DNA from: a virus
Direction: 5' to 3' (one strand)
Length of the DNA stretch: 43,749 nucleotides
Virus record (IMG/VR): IMGVR_UViG_3300021440_000047
Coordinates: 1 to 43,749 of that record
Shown: piece by piece, positions 12,869 through 19,051 of the stretch
How the letters are laid out: each line of letters begins with the position of its first letter
Numbering within the stretch: the stretch's first letter is position 1
The notes under the pieces: generated by a model
The model's database searches: none
What the model saw: only the letters and a program-made list of their open reading frames with translations
Told to the model about the DNA's origin: nothing
Translations under genes and position numbers: made by a program

Positions 12869-13020
12869 GGCGTCACCTCTGAATGATCCTGGAGTTTGTG
12901 GGCAATCGCTCGCCTGATCCACTCGCTCTCACTGATCCGCAGCTTTTCCGCCGCTTGGTGTACCTGCTCCCGCATCGTGGCCGGCATGTAGATTTGCAAT
13001 TTGGTCTCCGTGTTGCTCAT
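12865..13020 (-). CDS. ribbon-helix-helix regulator (CopG/Arc type)
   Basis: A 51-residue protein. TKLQIYMPATMREQVHQAAE (beta strand, then helix) followed by SESEWIRRAIAHKLQ (second helix) is the RHH fold that binds DNA as a dimer through the paired strands. It may autoregulate the leftward cluster, for example at the palindrome near 15515. AAGGGAGGGAG lies upstream of the ATG. Overlaps with both neighbours show translational coupling. Confidence 0.75.
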   Translation of the reverse strand: MSNTETKLQIYMPATMREQVHQAAEKLRISESEWIRRAIAHKLQDHSEVTP

Positions 13021-13349
13021 GGCTCCCTCCCTTCTGCCTTGGCGACGGCTGCTTCGATTTGCCGGTAAGCGTTCCAGTTTTCCACGTCCCCCGCGCTTTC
13101 GCCGGTCAACGTCGCCTCGCCAGCCAACAGGCGCTTGCACGCCTCCAGCAGGTCAGGCGCCGCCGCGATCAGCCGGGCGTTGGCGTCTTGCGTCTGTGCA
13201 TCAGTTTCGAGCCATTTTCCGACGCCGAATCGTGTTGTGCATACAGGGACATCATTGGCCCATACCGCACAAGCTAGACTAAACTTAAGAGGATCGCCTT
13301 GGCGAGATGGTATAGCATTATGTTTCCAAGGTCCCGGCGTGTGGTTCAT
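13017..13349 (-). CDS. phage protein with ARLIAAAPDLLEA motif
   Basis: A 110-residue protein starting MNHTPGPWKHN and containing NARLIAAAPDLLEACKRLL near residue 58, then a helical Glu/Ala-rich end. This combination (HTPGPW at the N-terminus, ARLIAAAPxLLEA later) is a common small phage and prophage protein whose function is not known. Its leader carries a GCCGTC/GACGGC hairpin followed by a purine-rich ribosome site. Confidence 0.7.
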   Translation of the reverse strand: MNHTPGPWKHNAIPSRQGDPLKFSLACAVWANDVPVCTTRFGVGKWLETDAQTQDANARLIAAAPDLLEACKRLLAGEATLTGESAGDVENWNAYRQIEAAVAKAEGREP

Positions 13350-13390
13350 GGCGTCTCTCTTTCTGCCGTCATTCGACGGCTAGGCGGTTA
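13350..13390 (-). promoter_or_regulatory. hairpin leader element, copy 1
   Basis: On the minus strand the upstream gene stops at TAA, followed by CCGCC, a hairpin GCCGTC-GAAT-GACGGC (plus 13365-13380), then AGAAAGAGAGA before the ATG at 13349. The same order occurs at 14702-14730 and 15380-15406. It is probably a translation-control or RNA-stability element. Confidence 0.4.
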
Positions 13391-13996
13391 TGCGTAGGCC
13401 GTCCAATGTGCCGTTGGATAGATTGCCACCCCCGGCACTCCCGGAATCGTCTGTTTGTCAACCGGATAGGCGTATTTATAGCTGGCAAACTTAATACAGT
13501 TGCCTTCCATGACCCGCTTCCGTTGTGGCGGTCCGACAAATTGCCCAGGGGACGGTACGCACTCACCTTGCAACCATCCTGTGTCCCGACTGATTGATCC
13601 GATCTCCCGGACCTCGACGGTTTGCCCGCTCACTACTGCCGTTACCTCGTAATAGTCGATGTTAGTTTGATCGTATCCCCAAGAGGCTTTGAGAATATCG
13701 CCAACGGCGAGCGTGTGCCGAAACGCCCTGCGTTTGCCCTGTCGCTCTTTCATGCGCTCCGCATGGTCGGCGAAGTTCTCAAGGTGTTGGTCGCTCCGCT
13801 CTTGCCTCGCTGCCTCAGAGCGGAAGCAAAAATGCCAGTCACTTTTTAAGGACTTGCCATGATAGGCGATGGCGGCCACTTTTCCAGCTCGTGTCGTGTA
13901 CCAGTAGACAATGGCCCCTACGCCGTCCCGAGTGTATGGGACGGCATCGACAGGAACGTAACGGGTCGTTGGTGTGAAGCGGGTCAAGGTTTTCAT
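13388..13996 (-). CDS. unknown phage accessory protein
   Basis: A 202-residue protein. It begins MKTLTRFTPTTRYVPV. The first 75 residues look like a beta-rich domain (GAIVYWYTTRAGKVAAIAYHGKS) leading to a charged helix (FRSEAARQERSDQHLENF and KERQGKRRA). Residues 90-150 look like a small beta-barrel (VGDILKASWGYDQTNIDYYEV). The layout recalls unnamed phage and plasmid proteins with a WHFCFRSEAAR-type segment. I cannot give a function. It lies in the minus accessory cluster with DUF2958. Confidence 0.6.
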   Translation of the reverse strand: MKTLTRFTPTTRYVPVDAVPYTRDGVGAIVYWYTTRAGKVAAIAYHGKSLKSDWHFCFRSEAARQERSDQHLENFADHAERMKERQGKRRAFRHTLAVGDILKASWGYDQTNIDYYEVTAVVSGQTVEVREIGSISRDTGWLQGECVPSPGQFVGPPQRKRVMEGNCIKFASYKYAYPVDKQTIPGVPGVAIYPTAHWTAYA

Positions 13997-14011
13997 GGCT
14001 CTTGTCTCCCT

Positions 14012-14452
14012 TTAAGCGGCCAGCTTGCGTTTGACTTCGCCAAGTGTTTTCGGTCTGAAGTACAGGTCCAGTTCTCCCCCGCATTCCAAGATTTCCGCAA
14101 TGCTGATATAGCCGAGTTCTCCCCCATCCCCTAGGTCCGCCAGTCCAAACGCTTGGACCTGGCCGGTTCCCGGTTCATCATCCGGGCTCCCTGCGTCCTT
14201 CTCCGTAATCCACCAGCTTGCTTGCCCACCCGCGAAGTAATGCAGGTAGACAATGGCGTTGTCACCCTTGCCGTCTTGGTCGTAGGTCTTGGGCATGGTC
14301 TCTATGAGGTGCGCTAAGTCACAGAGCTTCGAGCGGAAGAACTCCCGTTCCTCGCCGCTTCTCGCCATTTGTGCCAAGACGGCGACCTGCTGAGGTCCGA
14401 GAAAATCCTTGAGCGTGGTAAAGGCTTGTGCGGTTTCGATTAGTGATCTCAT
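14012..14452 (-). CDS. DUF2958-family protein
   Basis: A 146-residue protein. SWWITEKD, QAFGLADLGDGGELGYISIAE and DLYFRPKTLGEVKR are the conserved blocks of DUF2958, found in plasmids, ICEs and phages, usually as a stand-alone domain or in polyvalent proteins that help incoming DNA. The biochemical role is not known. The N-terminal 45 residues are an added helical region (SLIETAQAFTTLKDFLG). It overlaps the gene before it by 4 bases, which fixes the start at 14452. Confidence 0.8.
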   Translation of the reverse strand: MRSLIETAQAFTTLKDFLGPQQVAVLAQMARSGEEREFFRSKLCDLAHLIETMPKTYDQDGKGDNAIVYLHYFAGGQASWWITEKDAGSPDDEPGTGQVQAFGLADLGDGGELGYISIAEILECGGELDLYFRPKTLGEVKRKLAA

Positions 14453-14697
14453 GCTCCCTGCTCCTCTCTCTGCTCGTCGTGAGCCCAAGCGAATCCTTGT
14501 AGAGCTTCCGCTTGTGCGAGTAGTCGCGCGGCTGCCGTATATTTTCGGCTTTCATTCAATCCCCACGCTTTCCTCATCAGCGTCAACGCCTTTTCAGGTT
14601 CGTCACAGGTTGCAAATAGTGCAGTTTCTTCCCAAGGTTTTCCTGGATTGTAATGCACTATAATCTTATTGCCAGCTATACTATACGTGGCGGCCAT
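14449..14697 (-). CDS. small unknown protein
   Basis: An 82-residue protein with a beta-strand start (MAATYSIAGNKIIVHYNPGKPW) and a helical remainder that resembles a tetratricopeptide-like pair (EPEKALTLMRKAWGLNES, TAAARLLAQAEALQ). CAAGG lies before the ATG. It shares the hairpin leader type with its neighbours. Function unknown. Confidence 0.55.
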   Translation of the reverse strand: MAATYSIAGNKIIVHYNPGKPWEETALFATCDEPEKALTLMRKAWGLNESRKYTAAARLLAQAEALQGFAWAHDEQREEQGA

Positions 14698-14701
14698 TTC
14701 C

Positions 14702-14730
14702 CTTGCCTCCTTGCCCTTTCGGGCGGTTAG
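14702..14730 (-). promoter_or_regulatory. hairpin leader element, copy 2
   Basis: Minus strand: TAACCGCCC-GAAA-GGGC-AAGGAGG. The TAA is the stop of the 14727 gene, GAAA is a GNRA-type tetraloop, and AAGGAGG may act as ribosome site or be partly hidden by the stem. Confidence 0.45.
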
Positions 14731-15098
14731 CGTACAATCGCCCTAACACCGCCAAAACATTGTTCAACGTGGGTTTTGGCCTTTTTTATCGCATCGTGTA
14801 AATCGTCCGCCCGGAAAAAGCATCCCGATGTATGGGGGCGGTCGGCGCTTACGATGTCATACCCCCACCCCTGCGAGTAGTACACACAAAAAACTGTATG
14901 TTCGTCGTCATCGGCGAACAAATACGCCCGCCGACTGGTGTTTTCCGCTTGTTCTAAAATCGCCCGATGTAGGGCTTTTTGTGCATCTGTTTTTGTCGCC
15001 CCTTCTCCCTCAAATCCAGCACTTAACGTGCCGTCGCTTTCCAACGTGGCATGATAACGACCATCAAAACGATTTTTCACTATTCCTACTGGTAGCAT
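14727..15098 (-). CDS. unknown accessory protein
   Basis: A 123-residue protein. The first part has a HicB-like or antirestriction-type rhythm (VGIVKNRFDGRYHATLESDG) with an alternating beta layout, a helix (TKTDAQKALHRAILEQAEN), another beta segment (YLFADDDEHTVFCVYYSQGW) and a helix (LHDAIKKAKTHVEQC). It looks like two related alpha/beta halves, but I do not recognise the family. AAAGGAG stands before the ATG at 15098. A seven-residue upstream extension lacks support. Confidence 0.55.
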   Translation of the reverse strand: MLPVGIVKNRFDGRYHATLESDGTLSAGFEGEGATKTDAQKALHRAILEQAENTSRRAYLFADDDEHTVFCVYYSQGWGYDIVSADRPHTSGCFFRADDLHDAIKKAKTHVEQCFGGVRAIVR

Positions 15099-15135
15099 GT
15101 GTTCTCCTTTCCGCATGTTCAGTACCGTTAATCAA

Positions 15136-15378
15136 CTACGTCCGTTGAGCAGCAAGACTTACAATCGTGATACCTTCAGCTTTGAGAGTGTTTCTGACAA
15201 GCTTTTCCGCTTCATCCATTGTGCGTGATGCGCCAAGTACGAGTATTTCAATGTTGAGCATTTTGGTATGGAGTCCTACCGGTCGAAGCATAAAAAACCG
15301 CCAACCTTCCGTACTTGTTACGCAATCTACAAAGTCTTGGCCTATCGTGATTCTGTCGCCGGCTTTCGTTATCATCAT
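15136..15378 (-). CDS. unknown small protein
   Basis: An 80-residue protein, probably an alpha/beta domain: MMITKAGDRITIGQ, a strand-rich centre with WRFFMLRPVG, then a helix (TMDEAEKLVRNTLKAEG) and a last strand. AGGAGG lies 7 bases before the first of two ATGs. The first ATG also overlaps the stop of the 32-residue ORF upstream. No family assigned. Confidence 0.55.
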   Translation of the reverse strand: MMITKAGDRITIGQDFVDCVTSTEGWRFFMLRPVGLHTKMLNIEILVLGASRTMDEAEKLVRNTLKAEGITIVSLAAQRT

Positions 15379-15473
15379 CTCCCTACCTCCTGCCCTTGTG
15401 GGCGGTTAGGCTGCCGTTGTCCCTCGATCCCGTCCGCGTCGCCTGGTCTGTGGTCCGCGTCCGACACACTCAT
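15375..15473 (-). CDS. 32-residue hydrophilic ORF at head of leftward cluster
   Basis: Starts MSVSDADHRPGDADGIEG and continues Arg/Gln/Pro-rich. GGAG precedes the ATG, and the stop overlaps the next ATG by 4 bases. It starts about 35 bases after the predicted transcript start. The hairpin leader copy 3 lies inside its 3' part, so it might be a leader peptide controlling the following gene. Low composition complexity leaves doubt. Confidence 0.4.
   Translation of the reverse strand: MSVSDADHRPGDADGIEGQRQPNRPQGQEVGR
15380..15406 (-). promoter_or_regulatory. hairpin leader element, copy 3
   Basis: Minus strand: TAACCGCCC-ACAA-GGGC-AGGAGG, nearly the same as the copy at 14702-14730. Here the TAA is not in the frame of the 32-residue ORF. 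AGGAGG serves as ribosome site of the gene starting at 15378. Confidence 0.45.
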
Positions 15474-15514
15474 CAGCTCCAAGCTGTCTCCGGGATCACT
15501 CTCGATCTACTGCT

Positions 15515-15543
15515 AGTATAGTGTTATGATGTTATACTGTCAA
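15515..15543 (-). promoter_or_regulatory. sigma70-type promoter with operator-like palindrome for leftward cluster
   Basis: On the minus strand TTGACA (plus 15538-15543), a 17-base spacer and TATACT (plus 15515-15520), a near-consensus promoter. AGTATA (15515-15520) and TATACT (15533-15538) form an inverted repeat with a 12-base gap that lies exactly across it, a typical place for repressor binding. TATACTGTCA recurs at 15602-15611. Confidence 0.75.
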
Positions 15544-15776
15544 TAGTGCAACATATCAACGATCTCGCATAGTTACACGACCGATCTAGCGCATTGTAGC
15601 GTATACTGTCATCTTGTCCTACCGGTACTTTTTACACGATAGCACCTAAGTGCGTGATTATAGGCTATTTGTGGGTGTTGATCTTATGTCAACGGAAAAT
15701 GACATCAGACTACGATTATCCCGCAGATGCCCGTCTAGCGCGGGTTGGCAGGGATTGCGTTATTGATATTGTGCGG
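15544..15776. other. AT-rich control region between leftward cluster and late genes
   Basis: No gene on the minus strand is credible here. The plus strand is open in one frame from 15654, continuous with the small-terminase gene, so part of this may code for an N-terminal extension. It contains a second TATACTGTCA (15602-15611) and GTTGA-TCTTATG-TCAAC (an inverted repeat with a 7-base gap at about 15676-15692). These are candidates for regulator binding. Confidence 0.4.
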
Positions 15777-15831
15777 AAAAAAAATATAAAAAATTTGGGG
15801 CTTGACAACGTACCCTGCTATGTGGTATGTG
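15777..15831 (+). promoter_or_regulatory. probable late promoter with UP-like A/T tract
   Basis: An uninterrupted A/T-rich stretch (15777-15796) stands right before TTGACA (15802-15807). TATGTG follows after 18 bases (15826-15831). This gives a start near 15838, about 35 bases before the small-terminase start. The A-tract resembles an UP element bound by the RNA polymerase alpha subunit. The -10 is only fair. Confidence 0.5.
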
Positions 15832-15872
15832 ATCTGATATCACTAGGTCCAAGTGGCGGGGAGGTACACTAT

Positions 15873-16346
15873 ATGGCACGCGGTAAGGCCATTACGATGC
15901 AAGACGTGGCAAACGTTGTCGCCGCACGAGTCCTTGATCCGGTGGCCAGTAAAAACACGATAGGGGCGCTGGTAGGGCGTGATCATAGCACGGTCGCACG
16001 GATAGAGGAGCGGTATAAAGGGTTGATAGAGCAGTACGCCCCCCTCCAAACGCGCAAGCTCTTGGACGACCTCGATATCACCCGCCGCGCCTATCTATCG
16101 AGATTACTTGATCCCGATGTCCTTGAGAGCGCCTCAGCTCGTGATACCGCGGTCGTGTTTGGGATCGTCTCGGACAAGCACGCGCTGCAAGCTGGCATGC
16201 CGACCTCCATCACGCTCAATGCCAATCTGGATGTGGCAATGCCACAGGTCCTGGAGCGGCTCCAGCGGGCGATACAGGCACGTAGCGGGCAAGTGGGCGA
16301 GGCTACCACATCTGGTAGTGGGAGTGAACAGGATGTGCCAGCCTAG
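15873..16346 (+). CDS. putative terminase small subunit (HTH protein)
   Basis: A 157-residue protein. Residues 8-46 contain a helix-turn-helix (MQDVANVVAARVLDP, then TIGALVGRDHSTVARIEER), followed by a helical central region (LQTRKLLDDLDITRRAYLSRLL) and a flexible Gly/Ser end. DNA binding, helical core and position before the large terminase fit a small terminase that recognises the packaging site. ATG 15873 has GGGGAGG 9 bases upstream. The frame is open for 73 more codons upstream, with an ATG at 15699, so a longer protein is possible. A transcription factor is the main alternative. Confidence 0.6.
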   Translation: MARGKAITMQDVANVVAARVLDPVASKNTIGALVGRDHSTVARIEERYKGLIEQYAPLQTRKLLDDLDITRRAYLSRLLDPDVLESASARDTAVVFGIVSDKHALQAGMPTSITLNANLDVAMPQVLERLQRAIQARSGQVGEATTSGSGSEQDVPA

Positions 16347-16668
16347 TAGATATGTCAACAGAGATCGCTGTAAGTCTATGATTCTACTATGCTGCTAGAG
16401 ATACGTCAGAGAAGATGCATTATGTCACCCTGGGACTTGGGTGAGTGGGTAATGGGCAACCCCCCCTGGGGGGGGCGAAACTTAGGGTACCTTCTCCCAG
16501 AGCACTCCATCTAAAAGGTCATACCTCAGCGCTTATTAGTCGTGCAAACAAACGGCCCTGAGTGTAGGCATGGAATGAATCTTGCAGAACCAAACACAGG
16601 CACGTTTCTTGGGTATAGGGGGGGTATATTAAATACTTCCTTACAGCGTGGGGGGGAAAAGGGAAATC
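16347..16668. other. 322-base non-coding gap with G/C homopolymer palindrome
   Basis: No convincing gene. Seven C, one T and eight G form a near-perfect palindrome at 16460-16475. Further on GGG, seven G, seven G and GGG occur between 16613 and 16663 with short A/T spacers, which could allow G-quadruplex formation. CTGGGA and TCCCAG (about 16430-16500) can pair around the palindrome. Its location between small and large terminase genes makes a packaging site possible. Confidence 0.4.
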
Positions 16669-17205
16669 ATGGGACGGCTTCTTCAGGGGACATGGAATAC
16701 ACGATCGGCGTCCTGGTCGAAAGCAAGACGAAAAAAATCCTACGCTCCGAAAGGAGCAGCAAATACACGTGAACGTCTCTTAAGGGGACGTGCCGATTAT
16801 ATGAAACAACAACCCACTGAAGCTGAAGAGCGAATCTTCCACGCACTGAAATATCTCCGTATTCCATTCATGCCTCAAGTTGTTATTGGTCGATATATCG
16901 TTGATTTTCTTCTCACCAACCGGAATATCGTGCTTGAAATAGACGGCTCTTCCCATAAGCAGAAACGGGCCTACGATCAAAGCCGGGATGACTTCTTAAC
17001 ACGGTTAGGATGGCAAGTGATCAGGGTTTCGAATGAACACGCCACGATCGAATGGGTGACAGCCCACGTTGTCTCACTGCCTGTGACCGATCAATGCGTG
17101 ATCATCCAACGATTATCCGATGCCCGAGCAATCGAACGAGATCGAATACGACGTAGGAATCATTCACAGACGTTGCCGGATACTCGACACCTACGCTCCG
17201 CCTAG
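16669..17205 (+). CDS. DUF559 / Vsr-like PD-(D/E)XK endonuclease
   Basis: A 178-residue protein. Residues 50-125 match the DUF559 family: TEAEERIFHAL with E54, VVIGRYIVDF with D79, VLEIDGSSH with E90 and H96, then RLGWQVIRVSNE. The family is related to very-short-patch repair endonuclease and is often found as mobile single-gene nucleases. The N-terminal 45 residues are basic and Lys/Arg/Ser-rich and may bind DNA. AT-rich coding and its place between terminase genes, where HNH or homing enzymes often sit, suggest a selfish nuclease or a packaging helper. GGGAAATC precedes the ATG; a shorter start at 16801 is possible. Confidence 0.7.
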   Translation: MGRLLQGTWNTRSASWSKARRKKSYAPKGAANTRERLLRGRADYMKQQPTEAEERIFHALKYLRIPFMPQVVIGRYIVDFLLTNRNIVLEIDGSSHKQKRAYDQSRDDFLTRLGWQVIRVSNEHATIEWVTAHVVSLPVTDQCVIIQRLSDARAIERDRIRRRNHSQTLPDTRHLRSA

Positions 17206-17250
17206 CACAGTGACGGAGCGAGGAGTAGACCATCACAGCAAGGAGAACAC

Positions 17251-17331
17251 ATGGCAAAGACGGGGAGTCCTTGGGGAGTCTTTCCACGAGTCAAGACGAC
17301 GAAGGGGCGGCCATCGAAGAAGGGGGGGTAA
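17251..17331 (+). CDS. 26-residue basic peptide with AT-hook-like core
   Basis: MAKTGSPWGVFPRVKTTKGR followed by PSKKGG. AAGGAG lies exactly before the ATG, and the gene ends 3 bases before the large-terminase start. KGRPSKK resembles the Gly-Arg-Pro centre of AT-hook DNA-binding motifs. Its position suggests that it helps terminase bind DNA or merely couples translation. Too short for sequence-based proof. Confidence 0.5.
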   Translation: MAKTGSPWGVFPRVKTTKGRPSKKGG

Positions 17332-17334
17332 CCC

Positions 17335-18990
17335 GTGAGTGAGCGGCCCCTGCTGGACACGATTGCGGAGCTGAGTGAGGAAGAGGCGGAGACGTATCTC
17401 GCGTCACTCCCATTAGAGACGTTGGTCGGGGAGGCGAATAGTCTGACCTCGGCCTGGGAGCAGCGCCGGCAGGAGAACGCGATTCTCTTTTATGAACCGG
17501 TGCAAGCACAGGCGGCTGAGTTTCATGGGTGTACGAAGCGAGAGATACTGATCTCTGGGGGGAATCGGAGCGCGAAGTCGGATACGACGCTTGCGGAACT
17601 GGTGATCCAAGCCACAGGGGTCGTGCCGTACAGTCTGAAGGGGACGTATCCAGCGCAGAAGCTGCAGCGACGCCCCATCCGGGCCCGGGTACTGTGTAAG
17701 TCCATCAAAAAACTTGAAGAGGTCATTAAGCCCAAGCTCCAATATTGGCGGTGGAATGGGCCGGGTGTGCCTGGGAGTGATCGGGGCCACTGGGGATGGA
17801 TTCCCCGTCAGTGTTTACGAGGGGGAGAGTGGAGTAAAGCCTACAGCGAGAAGTACAACACCTTGACGCTTGCCGATGGCGGGTGTTTTCACTTCAATAC
17901 TTACGAGCAGGACGTGGAAGAAATGGCGGGCGGAAGTTTTCACGTGACGTTCTTTGATGAGTTGCCACCAGAGGGGCACTACAAGGAATGTCGGATGCGC
18001 TTGCTCGACACCGGCGGTCAGCTGATGACCGCCATGACCCCTCCAACAGAAGCCTCTGGCGTCGCGGCCTCCTGGGTCTACGATCAACTGTATCAACCCG
18101 GCATGACGGGCCATGAGGACATCGCGGCCTTTGAATTCTTTACGGAACACAATCGCATCCTTGGTTCGGAAGAACTCCGATGGATTGCCTCCGGTCTCAC
18201 GGATGAGGAACGGCAAGTCCGGTTCTACGGCAAGTTCCTGCATCTCTCAGGGCTTATTCACCCGCTGTTTACGGGGGCCACCACCAGGCAATGGTGTCTG
18301 ACGTGTGATCGACCCGTAACGGCCATGGATGGGGGGCGGTGTCCGGCGTGCCTCCAGGGGGATCTGCTGCCGTTTACTCATGTCATTGCACCGTTCTCCT
18401 GGCCGAGTCGGTGGCCGGTGGTGATGGTGATTGATCCGCATCCCAGGAAACCGTGCGCGATTACGTGGACGGTGGTGGATGAAGAGGATCAGTGGATACA
18501 GGTGGGAGAATGTGAAGCCACAGGGACGGCCTACGAGGTCAAGGCCGCGATCGAGATGTATGAGGAGCGACATGATCTCCAGCCTGTCTTGCGACTCATT
18601 GATCCGAATGCGGCGGAAAGTCGCAACGATAAGATGGAACAGGGGTGGACACTGCGACGGGAATTCGATAAAATCGGGTTGCGCTGTACCCTGGCGAATG
18701 ATAACTTTACCGTGGGGAAAGACAGGTTTAATGAGGCGCTGCGGCCGGACCCCCTGACGCAACGTCCTCGGTGGCAGATCTTCGACCGGTGCGAGAAGAC
18801 GATTTCGGCCTTGAGCCGCTTTACCTGGGATGAATGGACCCGCAATCACGAGTTTAAAGAACCCAAACAAACTCCCAGGGATAAACACAAAGATTTTCCT
18901 GATACCTGTCGCTACCTGGCGATGGCGAATCCCACCTATCGGGGTTTGCAGACCGGGCATGAGGTCCTTCGGTATCGAGGAGCGGCATGA
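17335..18990 (+). CDS. terL: terminase large subunit
   Basis: A 551-residue protein. The ATPase has Walker A SGGNRSAKS (74-82; Ala replaces the usual Gly before Lys) and Walker B with FFDE (206-209). The nuclease has Asp in VIDPH (D367), Asp in IDPNA (D423) and an Asp pair DFPD (520-523). Between the two domains C321, C324, C336 and C339 form a zinc-knuckle insert. It pumps DNA into the prohead through the portal and cuts it. GTG 17335 has GAAGGGGGGG upstream. Length and order are normal for phage TerL. Confidence 0.93.
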   Translation: MSERPLLDTIAELSEEEAETYLASLPLETLVGEANSLTSAWEQRRQENAILFYEPVQAQAAEFHGCTKREILISGGNRSAKSDTTLAELVIQATGVVPYSLKGTYPAQKLQRRPIRARVLCKSIKKLEEVIKPKLQYWRWNGPGVPGSDRGHWGWIPRQCLRGGEWSKAYSEKYNTLTLADGGCFHFNTYEQDVEEMAGGSFHVTFFDELPPEGHYKECRMRLLDTGGQLMTAMTPPTEASGVAASWVYDQLYQPGMTGHEDIAAFEFFTEHNRILGSEELRWIASGLTDEERQVRFYGKFLHLSGLIHPLFTGATTRQWCLTCDRPVTAMDGGRCPACLQGDLLPFTHVIAPFSWPSRWPVVMVIDPHPRKPCAITWTVVDEEDQWIQVGECEATGTAYEVKAAIEMYEERHDLQPVLRLIDPNAAESRNDKMEQGWTLRREFDKIGLRCTLANDNFTVGKDRFNEALRPDPLTQRPRWQIFDRCEKTISALSRFTWDEWTRNHEFKEPKQTPRDKHKDFPDTCRYLAMANPTYRGLQTGHEVLRYRGAA

Positions 18991-19028
18991 TCCCTCTCAC
19001 CACAGCCCCACGACACACAACGGAGTAG
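18987..19028 (+). CDS. 13-residue ORF between terminase and portal
   Basis: MIPLTTAPRHTTE. Its ATG overlaps the terminase stop by 4 bases and has CGAGGAG upstream. Most likely it only keeps ribosomes moving toward the portal start 24 bases later, or is chance. Confidence 0.2.
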   Translation: MIPLTTAPRHTTE

Positions 19029-19051
19029 CGATGTTGGGAAGAGGATAAGCG

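Noticed and set aside
18247-18960. 237-residue minus-strand frame inside the terminase gene
   Set aside because: Shadow of terL; it breaks the uniform plus orientation of late genes and shows no motif.
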